Assembly (NCBI GenBank): GCA_964653025.1
Contig: CAZZBZ010000001.1
Coordinates: 1-64,000 of the forward strand
Source: JABWAM01 sp964653025
GTDB taxonomy: Bacteria; Verrucomicrobiota; Verrucomicrobiia; JABWAM01
Direction: 5' to 3'
DNA: 64,000 bases
How positions within the stretch are numbered: the first letter of the stretch is position 1; every line of letters begins with the position of its first letter. The notes under the pieces were generated by a model. It did no database searches. It had not been told where the DNA came from and saw nothing but the letters and a program-made list of their open reading frames with translations. Below, in pieces: positions 52,622-59,973 of the stretch. Both the position numbers and the translations under genes were made by a program.

Positions 52622-53839
52622 CTAGCGGCTCCTGTAGTCGTTGAGGTTGAGGGAGTTCAAGGTGGCGAGGGAAACGGGGCGGCCCTTGCGGGCCCACGGG
52701 GCGCCGAGATCCGAGAAGAGTCGGCCGCTGCGGCCGCTCTCCTCGACGAGAGCGTGGATGTCGGAGGCGTCATAGCCGGCGTTTTCCCCTTCCCCGTAGA
52801 CGCGCGCATGCGCCTCCGGGATCGCGTGGATGCCCCCCGAGGAAACCAGCATCCCATTGGTCACGAGCACGTAGGGGCGAGTGTCGGCGAGGAAACTCGG
52901 GGGACGCGGGCTGCGGCTTTTCGCATACTCGAGATAGTCGCGCCAGGCGGTGAGGATCCCGTCCTCCGTGATCGGCGGGGGCAGCGGCAGGTTGAGCGAG
53001 TTGCCGATGGCCTTACCATCGTCGGTCACCCACGCGCTCCCCTTCGAGCCGAAGACTTCGATGCGGACCCCGAGGTGCTTCTCACAGCAGTGAACAAGCG
53101 CCGCGGAAAACTCCACGTTTGAGTTGAAGCGACCGCGCAGGCATGCGGCGTCGTAACTCTCAACCGGGCGCGCCCGGTAGAGTTCGCCCTCCACCTCCGA
53201 CGGCATCCCGAAGTCGTCCATGCCGTCCCCGCCAAGGAACATCAGGTTGTGGACCTGGTGCGCGAGAGCGTTGGTGGCCGGGCCATCAAAGACCGGTTCC
53301 TTGTCCAGCATGAGCCTCGCGGCCCAGGAGGAGCGCTGGTAGTACTTTGCGAGGCGGGGCCAGCAGGCCCGCACACGTACCGCGCGGACCTCCCCGAGCG
53401 CGCCCTCGACCTTCCACTTCTTGAGCTGGCGGATGTAGGGCGATGAAATCTGCTGGAAAGCCACGGCAACCTTGCGGCGCGCGTCCAGGGTCACGAGGTC
53501 GTTGAGTTGCTGGATGAGCGGGACCGGGGGCTTCTCGAGATAGACCATGCGCCCGCGGGCGAGGGCGGCGACCGTCATGCGATGGTGCAGATGGATCGGC
53601 GCAGGGATCACCACGGTATCGAGGTCGGATTCGGCCTTGAGCATCTCCTCAAGCGTGCCATGCCAGCGCACCCCGCGCGGGTCGAGGCGGGCCTTCACGT
53701 CCGCATGCTTGGACGGGGAGGTGGAGACCACGCACCGCAACTTTACACTTCCTTCGTTTTCCAGGGCATCAATGGCGCGAAGATGCGCGCTTCCGAAACC
53801 GCCAACCCCGACCATTCCGACATTCAGTGGATTATTCAT
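52622..53839 (-). CDS. Gfo/Idh/MocA family oxidoreductase
   Basis: A 405-residue NAD(P)-dependent sugar or inositol oxidoreductase. The N-terminal Rossmann fold begins NVGMVGVGGFGSAH (GxGxxG, about 7-20), followed by LDTVVIPAPIHLHHRMTVAALARG and the signature YLEKPPVPL (Lys of the EKP motif, about 102). The C-terminal alpha/beta domain carries PATNALAHQVHNLMFL with the catalytic-region His and ends in a dimer-interface sheet. The substrate cannot be told from sequence; in this phylum the family is greatly expanded. It converges on pgi with 32 bp between stops and is divergent from trpE. Confidence 0.88.
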   Translation of the reverse strand: MNNPLNVGMVGVGGFGSAHLRAIDALENEGSVKLRCVVSTSPSKHADVKARLDPRGVRWHGTLEEMLKAESDLDTVVIPAPIHLHHRMTVAALARGRMVYLEKPPVPLIQQLNDLVTLDARRKVAVAFQQISSPYIRQLKKWKVEGALGEVRAVRVRACWPRLAKYYQRSSWAARLMLDKEPVFDGPATNALAHQVHNLMFLGGDGMDDFGMPSEVEGELYRARPVESYDAACLRGRFNSNVEFSAALVHCCEKHLGVRIEVFGSKGSAWVTDDGKAIGNSLNLPLPPPITEDGILTAWRDYLEYAKSRSPRPPSFLADTRPYVLVTNGMLVSSGGIHAIPEAHARVYGEGENAGYDASDIHALVEESGRSGRLFSDLGAPWARKGRPVSLATLNSLNLNDYRSR

Positions 53840-53961
53840 TGAAAGAGGAGGAGGTGCGAATTTCTAGCAGGCTGTTCCACAAGTCGCAAGGGGCACGCGT
53901 GGTTTTCCGCTAGCTTTGCGCTCCTGCCTCGGCGAGAAGGATCCCCCGACGACCCCGATCC

Positions 53962-55548
53962 ATGCTGATTCCCACACCAGAAGAGTTCCGCCGCCTTGCC
54001 TCCAAGGGGAACCTCGTTCCCGTGAGGGCGGAACTCCTCGCCGACACCGAGACCCCACTCAGCGCCTATCAGAAGCTCACTCGCACCCAACCTGGGAACA
54101 CCTTCCTTTTCGAAAGCGTCGAAGGTGGCGAGCACATCGGTCGTTACTCATTCATCGGCCTCAACCCCCGCGCCATCCTCACCGTCTGTGGAGACCGCAT
54201 GGTGATCGAGCGTGGAAAAGAATCTAAAAAGTCCCGCGCGCCCGCGGACCCCCTCCAGGCTGCCAAGGAACTCCTCGCCCCCTTCCGCCCCGTGCGCCTC
54301 CCGGGGCTCCCCCGATTTATCGGCGGACTCGTGGGCTACCTCGGCTTCGAGTACGTCTGCCGCATCGAGCCGGTCCCCCAGCCGCCGATCGACGACCTCG
54401 GCCTGCCCCTCCTCAAGTACCTCCTCATCGACACGCTGGTCATCTTCGACCGCGCGCGGCAGATCATTCAAATCGTTGCCAACGCGCACATCGAGGGAAA
54501 CCCCGATGCGGCCTATGCCGATGCCGCAGCCCGCATCCGCGTCATTGAGCGGGCCCTCGCCATGCCGCTCGCGTCACCCCCCGCCGCGCTCCCGACGGAG
54601 ATTCCCGACGCCGCCTTCTCCTCCAACATGCCCAAGGACGAGTACCTCAGCATGGTCACCCGCGGAAAAAAATACATCAAGCAAGGGGACATCTTCCAGT
54701 TCGTGCCCTCTCAACGGTTCTCCGCACCGACCCAGGCTACCCCGATTGAGATCTACCGCGCCCTGCGCACCATCAACCCATCGCCCTACATGTTCCTGAT
54801 GCGGTTCCCCGACTTCTCGCTGGTCGGGGCCTCGCCCGAGATCCACGTCCGCTGCGAGGAGGGGCTCGTCGAAATCCGCCCGATCGCCGGCACCCGCCGC
54901 CGCGGCGCCACCGCGGAGGAGGACGAGCACCTCGAAAAGGACCTCCTCGCCGACCAGAAGGAGCGCGCCGAACACCTCATGCTCGTGGACCTCGCCCGCA
55001 ACGACCTCGGTCGCGTCTGCGAGTTCAACAGCGTCACCGTCCCGCAGTTCATGACCGTCGAGCGCTACTCGCACGTGATGCACATTGTCTCCCAGGTCAC
55101 GGGCCGCCTCCGTCCGGGCCAGGATGCCTTCGACGTGATGCGCGCCTCCTTCCCCGCTGGCACGCTCAGCGGCGCTCCCAAGATCCGCGCGATGCAGATC
55201 ATCTCCGAGCTCGAGCGCCGCGTCCGCGGCCCCTACGGCGGCGCCCTCGGCTACTTCGACTTCAACGGAAACCTCGACACCTGCATCACCATCCGCACCC
55301 TCGTCCTCAAGGACGGCGTGGCCCATGTGCAGGCCGGCGGCGGCGTGGTGGACGACTCCACCCCGGAGGGCGAATACCAGGAGACCGTGAACAAGGCGCG
55401 GGCCCTCGTGAAGGCGCTCGCCCTCGCCGAGAGTTTTCGTGGAAAGCCGAAGGCCTCGCCCCCCGGGCGCAAGCCTCAGGGCCGCGCGAAGGCTGCCAGG
55501 CTGGCGAGGAAGTCCGCGGTCGTCCCGAAGTCGAAGCGTCGTTCCTGA
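53962..55548 (+). CDS. trpE: Anthranilate synthase component I
   Basis: Chorismate-using subunit of anthranilate synthase. The 528-residue product has the feedback-inhibition element FLFESVEGGEHIGRYSFIG near residue 50 and the catalytic domain with FQFVPSQRFSAPT, SPYMFLMRFPDFSLVGASPE, IAGTRRRG, DLARNDLGRV, VMHIVSQV, FPAGTLSGAPKIRAM and GALGYFDFNGNLDTCITIRT. No trpG partner follows. The last 24 codons run antisense across the end of galU and encode a basic, low-complexity tail (RAKAARLARKS), unlike the family's normal end. That overlap of 73 bp is unusually long for convergent genes. Confidence 0.94.
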   Translation: MLIPTPEEFRRLASKGNLVPVRAELLADTETPLSAYQKLTRTQPGNTFLFESVEGGEHIGRYSFIGLNPRAILTVCGDRMVIERGKESKKSRAPADPLQAAKELLAPFRPVRLPGLPRFIGGLVGYLGFEYVCRIEPVPQPPIDDLGLPLLKYLLIDTLVIFDRARQIIQIVANAHIEGNPDAAYADAAARIRVIERALAMPLASPPAALPTEIPDAAFSSNMPKDEYLSMVTRGKKYIKQGDIFQFVPSQRFSAPTQATPIEIYRALRTINPSPYMFLMRFPDFSLVGASPEIHVRCEEGLVEIRPIAGTRRRGATAEEDEHLEKDLLADQKERAEHLMLVDLARNDLGRVCEFNSVTVPQFMTVERYSHVMHIVSQVTGRLRPGQDAFDVMRASFPAGTLSGAPKIRAMQIISELERRVRGPYGGALGYFDFNGNLDTCITIRTLVLKDGVAHVQAGGGVVDDSTPEGEYQETVNKARALVKALALAESFRGKPKASPPGRKPQGRAKAARLARKSAVVPKSKRRS

Positions 55549-56360
55549 ATCGTCTCCCAGGCTCGGTAGCCCTCGCGCCGACACTGGATCTCCTGCGCGC
55601 GGGTGAGTTGGAACTCCCCTCCATCCCGTACCCCGTCGCGGATCATCTGCGCGAGCACATCGAAGATCGAAGGGGCCAGCGCATGCATCCCGAACCAGCC
55701 GAGAAACTCCCCATCCCCAAGCCCGTCCACACGCAGCCGCTCGCGGGCAACCTCGGGCGATGGCTTTTCTACAATGTCGGTCACTTCAATCACCCGCGGG
55801 TCCGCCGCCGTCCGTTGCCCCGCGATCGTTCCGTAGCCGCACAACTGCTCCTCCGTGATCCGATTCACGGCCGATACCGAGCGACCACCCGCCCTGTCGA
55901 AGACCTCCGCGAGCGCCCGCGCGCAGGAGCCGCCGCCCGCCCCGCGAAAAAGGTGGTCTCCGAGCAGGAGCAGGAACGGCTCTCCCCGGGCAAAGTCGCG
56001 GGCCTGGTAGACCGCATGCCCGTAGCCTTCCTGTTCTCGCTGGAGGACGTAACGCAACCTCTCCCCTGCCCGTCCGAGGGCAAGAGCCTCCGCGTGAAGC
56101 GCCGGCTGCTTCTCGAGTCGGCGAAGGTAGTCCGTCGGCGGCGCGCGAAAATACCGTCGAAACGCCTCCTCCTCGCTCGGCTGGATGATGAGTGCGATCT
56201 CCTCGAAACCTGCCGCGAGAAGATCGGACACGTGATAGTGAACCAGCGCCCGCGCGATGCCGTCGGGCCCGACCACGGGAAAAAGCTCTTTCTTCACGGC
56301 CTGCGAGGCCGGGAAGAGGCGGGTCCCGAGGCCCGCCGCCGGGATCACCGCGCGTTTCAT
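55476..56360 (-). CDS. galU: UTP-glucose-1-phosphate uridylyltransferase-like nucleotidyltransferase
   Basis: A 294-residue GalU-type enzyme making UDP-sugars from sugar 1-phosphates. It begins KRAVIPAAGLGTRLFPASQAVKKELFPV (nucleotide-binding loop, split in this text after RLFP), with QREQEGYGHAVYQARDF, LLLLGDHLF, VEKPSPEVARERL and GEFLGWFGMHAL. It starts at ATG 56360 inside the stop of the upstream GHMP kinase (ATGA), so kinase and nucleotidyltransferase are translated together. That pairing suggests salvage of a free sugar to UDP-sugar in two steps. Glucose specificity is assumed from the family only. Confidence 0.85.
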   Translation of the reverse strand: MKRAVIPAAGLGTRLFPASQAVKKELFPVVGPDGIARALVHYHVSDLLAAGFEEIALIIQPSEEEAFRRYFRAPPTDYLRRLEKQPALHAEALALGRAGERLRYVLQREQEGYGHAVYQARDFARGEPFLLLLGDHLFRGAGGGSCARALAEVFDRAGGRSVSAVNRITEEQLCGYGTIAGQRTAADPRVIEVTDIVEKPSPEVARERLRVDGLGDGEFLGWFGMHALAPSIFDVLAQMIRDGVRDGGEFQLTRAQEIQCRREGYRAWETIQERRFDFGTTADFLASLAAFARP

Positions 56361-57811
56361 TCGCCGCGTTCCCCGGTTCTCCATCCCTTCGGCCCGAACC
56401 GATAGCGCAACGCCCCGAACTCGAGCGCCCCGGGCGAGGTTCCCTCGAAGAGGTCGGGGGCCACGCCCACGCGCCGCTTGTAGTCCTCCGCGATCCGAGG
56501 CAACTCGCGACGGAGGGCTTCCGTGTCCCCGAGGATCGCCACCGTGCCGCCAGAACCCCCGCCCGTGATCTTCGCCCCGTAAAGCCCCTTCCCGGGACCG
56601 CGGCGTCGCACCTCGCTCACGATCCAGTCCACTTCCTCGCAGGAGAGGCGGCAGTGGTCGCGGTAGCTCTCATGCGCGCCGTACATCTGCTCCCCAGCCT
56701 CCACAAGCCCCGCCCGCTCACCCTTGCCGGCCCGTTTCAGGCACTCCATGAAACGCAGGACGCGCTCGTTTTCGTGGACGGGGTGGGTTGTTGGCCCAAC
56801 CACGCGGTAGACCGCATCCGGCTGGATCGTCGTGGCGGGATCGTCATGCGAGCGGTGGCGCTCAAGAAACTCGGAGCCGAGGATCTTCTCGGGAAGAACC
56901 TTTCGCCACGCGGCCTCGAAGTCGGCCACGGAAATCTCAGCAAGGTGGGAAACCGGCGCCTGCCCTTTCGCGGCACGATGATCGTTGATGATCCGTCGCC
57001 CCATGAAGGCCCCGATGCGAACATCCCCGTACTGCGGTCCCGCCACGGAGTGTTTTACCATCGAGTTCATCCCCACCAGCGAGGTCCCCTCCGGAATTCC
57101 CACCTCCCCCTCCACCTGGCCCGGGCGGCAAAGGATGTGGGTGAGTTTTCCCTCCCTCCCGCTCGTCACCGCGATCTGGTCCATGATCCCGCAGGGGGCA
57201 CCCACCACCTGGTTCTCCGCGAGCTGCCCGAGCTGCGCAAGGCGGGATGCGGAGAGTTTCATGCCAAGCCAGCTTTGCAGGCAGTGAATCGTGGCAATCT
57301 CGACCGCCGCCGAACTCCCAATCCCGACGTTCATCGGGACCCCGCTGAGGAGCAACAGGTTGAAGCCATAGTGAAGCGAGGCCGATTCCTCCTTGAGGAG
57401 CGTGAAGATGCTCCCCCCAACGTAGGCCGCCCAGGAGATGAGCGGGTTGCTGCGGCAGACCTCGCGGACCTGCTCGTAGGTCGCCATCCGATCTCCATTC
57501 GCGAAGTAATCGAGGGGGATACGCGTCTCGACCGGGAGGCTGCGGCGTGCCAGTTGCAGCGTGCGGATGCGGAGGGTGCGGTCGGTCCTCGGCTGGAGGG
57601 CGATCACGATTCCACGCCCAAGCGTCCCCTCACAGACGTTCGCGCCGGAGTAATCGGCGATGCCCCCGATGACGTCGAGGCGCGCCGGCACACGGACAAG
57701 GAGGATCTCCGCCGTGGAGAAGAAGCCCGCGAACCCGGTCTCGTCGCTGTGCGGCTTCTGGAGCAGCCGCTCGAACTCCGATACTTCCACCGGTAAGACG
57801 GTTGTTTTCAT
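56357..57811 (-). CDS. GHMP sugar kinase resembling plant L-arabinokinase
   Basis: A 484-residue sugar 1-kinase of the GHMP superfamily. Motif 1 is VRVPARLDVIGGIADYSGA (about 40-58), motif 2 SGVPMNVGIGSSAAVEIAT (about 157) and motif 3 LYGAKITGGGSGGTVAIL (about 428). ENQVVGAPCGIMDQI carries the catalytic Asp. The GGIADYSG start, HSVAGPQYGDVRIGAFMGRRII and THPVHENERVLRF segments match, from memory, the kinase domain of plant ARA1 L-arabinokinase more closely than bacterial GalK; the glycosyltransferase-like N-domain of ARA1 is absent. The separate galK at 58854 argues against a simple galactokinase role. It overlaps galU by 4 bp. Confidence 0.78.
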   Translation of the reverse strand: MKTTVLPVEVSEFERLLQKPHSDETGFAGFFSTAEILLVRVPARLDVIGGIADYSGANVCEGTLGRGIVIALQPRTDRTLRIRTLQLARRSLPVETRIPLDYFANGDRMATYEQVREVCRSNPLISWAAYVGGSIFTLLKEESASLHYGFNLLLLSGVPMNVGIGSSAAVEIATIHCLQSWLGMKLSASRLAQLGQLAENQVVGAPCGIMDQIAVTSGREGKLTHILCRPGQVEGEVGIPEGTSLVGMNSMVKHSVAGPQYGDVRIGAFMGRRIINDHRAAKGQAPVSHLAEISVADFEAAWRKVLPEKILGSEFLERHRSHDDPATTIQPDAVYRVVGPTTHPVHENERVLRFMECLKRAGKGERAGLVEAGEQMYGAHESYRDHCRLSCEEVDWIVSEVRRRGPGKGLYGAKITGGGSGGTVAILGDTEALRRELPRIAEDYKRRVGVAPDLFEGTSPGALEFGALRYRFGPKGWRTGERGE

Positions 57812-57825
57812 GGAGAGCGGGAGAC

Positions 57826-58392
57826 CTACTTGCTCCCCGGCTTCACGGCCGGGATCGCCGCGAGATCGGGGGGAAGGTGATCGGCGGAAAAGGTTTCCAC
57901 GTCCATCTTCACGAGCGAGAAGAACGGCGCCCCGAAGTCCACCGGCCCGGAGGAACGATCCACCACCACCGCCACCGCGACAACCACGCCGCCCCGTGAC
58001 CGGATGATGTCAAGGGTCTCCTGCACGCGACCACCCTTCGTCACCACATCCTCCGCGACGAGAAAACGCTCCCCCTTGCCCACGGAAAATCCGCGCCGCA
58101 GGACAAGCTTCCCCTCCTCCTTCTCCGCAAAGATGTGGCGCTTGTCGAGGGACCGGGCCAGTTCCTGGCCGACAAACAACCCGCCGAGCGCGGGTGAAAT
58201 CACCGCGTCCACCGCGATCCCCCGCAGCTTGTCCGCAAGCGCCTCACAAAGCCGCGAGGCGAGGCGCGCGTGCTGGAGGACCAGCGCGCACTGGAAGAAC
58301 TGACGACTGTGCAGGCCGGAGCGCAGGACGAAGTGGCCATCCAGCAGCGCGCCCGACTGGCGAAAGGCATCGAGGGCCTCGTCCCGGGTCAC
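57826..58392 (-). CDS. pyrE: Orotate phosphoribosyltransferase
   Basis: Pyrimidine-pathway enzyme joining orotate to PRPP to form OMP. The 188-residue product uses a GTG start at 58392 that overlaps the iscX stop (GTGA). The PRPP-binding motif is FLVAEDVVTKGGRVQETL (about 110-127), preceded by VISPALGGLFVGQELAR and the flexible loop FAEKEEGKLVLRRGF. It is of the short class found with separate pyrF. Its coupling to iscX is unusual; no other pyr gene is adjacent. Confidence 0.93.
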   Translation of the reverse strand: MTRDEALDAFRQSGALLDGHFVLRSGLHSRQFFQCALVLQHARLASRLCEALADKLRGIAVDAVISPALGGLFVGQELARSLDKRHIFAEKEEGKLVLRRGFSVGKGERFLVAEDVVTKGGRVQETLDIIRSRGGVVVAVAVVVDRSSGPVDFGAPFFSLVKMDVETFSADHLPPDLAAIPAVKPGSK

Positions 58393-58592
58393 TTGACCTC
58401 CTCGTACCAGGCCATCTGGATCGCTTCGAGAACCGCCTCGTTCGAGTCCTCGGGGTCGTCGTCGAAGCCCTCGAGCTCGGTCACCAGGATGTGCAGCTTT
58501 GGGAAGCTCAGCTTCAGGGGATCCTGTTCGGGGTACTTGTCCACGAGCGCCCAGGCAATCTCTTCCGTGTCCTTCCAGGTCAGCTTGTTCAT
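58389..58592 (-). CDS. iscX: IscX-like iron-sulfur assembly protein
   Basis: A 67-residue acidic protein of the IscX/YfhJ family, thought to modulate the IscS cysteine desulfurase and iron delivery. It matches almost end to end: KLTWKDTEEIAWALVDKYPEQDP, then KLSFPKLHILVTELEGFDDDP and LEAIQMAWYEE. Usually iscX ends an isc operon, but here it heads a two-gene unit with pyrE (4-bp overlap), and no other isc gene is present in the window. Confidence 0.9.
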   Translation of the reverse strand: MNKLTWKDTEEIAWALVDKYPEQDPLKLSFPKLHILVTELEGFDDDPEDSNEAVLEAIQMAWYEEVK

Positions 58593-58684
58593 GACGGCTG
58601 GTTTAGTCTACCTTTTCGCCAGAGGCAAGCCGTTGTCCGCGGCCCGCGCTTGCGCTCCGCGCAGGATGCGGCATTCTGCCCAAT

Positions 58685-58853
58685 GCATTGCCGATTTCTG
58701 ATTGCCGATTTCTGATTTCCACCCTCCTCCCCAAACGCCCGTTTTCCCTTTTTTCCTCCGCTTCCCGCTTCCAGCTTGTAGCTTCTGGCTTGTCGCCTCC
58801 TCTCCTCCTTCCCATTTTTCATTGGCCGTTTTACATTTCCCCTCCACCCTCCC
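58685..58853. repeat. Heptamer repeat region upstream of galK
   Basis: ATTGCC-GATTTCT-GATTGCC-GATTTCT-GATTTCC is followed, after a T/C-rich stretch, by GCTTCCC-GCTTCCA-GCTTGTA-GCTTCTG-GCTTGTC and a TTTTCATTGGCC-type tail. It ends in a CCCTCC run touching the galK ATG. Two flavours of 7-bp unit thus stand in the same spacer. No Shine-Dalgarno motif is present before galK. Confidence 0.7.
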
Positions 58854-59963
58854 ATGCTCTCCTCCTTCGCTCCCGGACGTCTCGAGCTGATCGGCAACCA
58901 CACCGACTATAACGAGGGCTTCGTTCTCGCCTTTGCCCTCAACCTCGGCATCGCGCTTGAGGGGGAAACCCGCGACGACGGCCGTATCCACGTCATCAAC
59001 CCCGAGTTCGGCGAGACCACCTTCGACCTCTCCCTGATCGAGAAGGATCCTGCCGCCCCTTGGGCCAACTACGTGAAGGGAGTTCTTCTCCAACTCCAGC
59101 AGGCCGGCGCCCCGCTCGGTGGTTTCGAAATGCGCCTCCAGTCGAACCTTCCCACCGGCGCGGGGATGAGTTCCAGCGCCGCCGTCGAGGTCGCCACCGC
59201 CCTCCTCGTCCAGAAGCTCTTCAACTTCGAGATCGGGGACATGACGGACCCGTCCGTCCGCATGGGCCTCGCCCGCCTCTGCCGCGCCGCCGAGAACGAC
59301 TTCGTGGGCGTGAAGTGCGGGATCCTCGACCAGGCGACCAGCCTCCTCGGAAAGAAAGACCACGCCGTCTTCCTCGATTGCCGCACCGAGGAAGCGGAGA
59401 CGGTTCCCCTCCACCCCGACTACTGCTTCGTCGTCTGCCACACGGGTGCCACGCATTCCCTCCTCTCCTCCAAGTACAACGCACGGCGCACCGAGTGCCA
59501 GGACGCCGTGCGCGTGCTACGCTTCAAGGGTCTCGAACTCCAGACCCTTCGGGACGTTTCCGCGGAGACGCTCCAGAAACACGCCGGCGACTTCCGTCCC
59601 CAGGTCTTCCAGCGCGCGATGCACGTGGCAAGCGAGAACGGACGCGTCCTCGCCGCGCGCGAGGCAATGCAAGCCGGGGACATGCGTAAACTCGGGGCAC
59701 TCCTGTGCGAATCCCACGAAAGCTCCCGCGACGCCTTCGAGAACAGCACCCAGTACCTGGACAAGCTTGTGGAGATCGCGCGCAGCCTTCCCTCATGCCT
59801 CGGGGCGCGCCTCACGGGCGGCGGTTTCGGGGGTGCCACGCTCAGCCTCGTTGCCCGCGCCGACGCCGAAGCCTTCGCCGCCGAGCTTGCCGATCTCTAC
59901 CGCAAGGCGACCGCCAAGGAGCCCCGCACCTGGGTCGTCGAAGCCGGGGACGGCGCCCGCTGA
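58854..59963 (+). CDS. galK: Galactokinase (GHMP family)
   Basis: Phosphorylates galactose at C1 in the Leloir route. The 369-residue product is near normal length. Motif 1 is APGRLELIGNHTDYNEGFVL (6-25), motif 2 LPTGAGMSSSAAVEVA (about 98) and motif 3 GARLTGGGFGGATLSL (about 318). The catalytic Asp lies in VGVKCGILDQATSL. In most galactokinases motif 1 reads GEHTDY with a Glu that contacts the sugar; here it is Asn (GNHTDY). The gene starts right after a heptamer repeat and is followed 10 bp later by the UvrD-type helicase. Confidence 0.9.
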   Translation: MLSSFAPGRLELIGNHTDYNEGFVLAFALNLGIALEGETRDDGRIHVINPEFGETTFDLSLIEKDPAAPWANYVKGVLLQLQQAGAPLGGFEMRLQSNLPTGAGMSSSAAVEVATALLVQKLFNFEIGDMTDPSVRMGLARLCRAAENDFVGVKCGILDQATSLLGKKDHAVFLDCRTEEAETVPLHPDYCFVVCHTGATHSLLSSKYNARRTECQDAVRVLRFKGLELQTLRDVSAETLQKHAGDFRPQVFQRAMHVASENGRVLAAREAMQAGDMRKLGALLCESHESSRDAFENSTQYLDKLVEIARSLPSCLGARLTGGGFGGATLSLVARADAEAFAAELADLYRKATAKEPRTWVVEAGDGAR

Positions 59964-59973
59964 CCGTCCCGCC

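Noticed and set aside
58685..58853. Heptamer arrays as a CRISPR array
   Set aside because: Units are 7 bp, contiguous and degenerate, with no 20-40 bp spacers and no cas genes.
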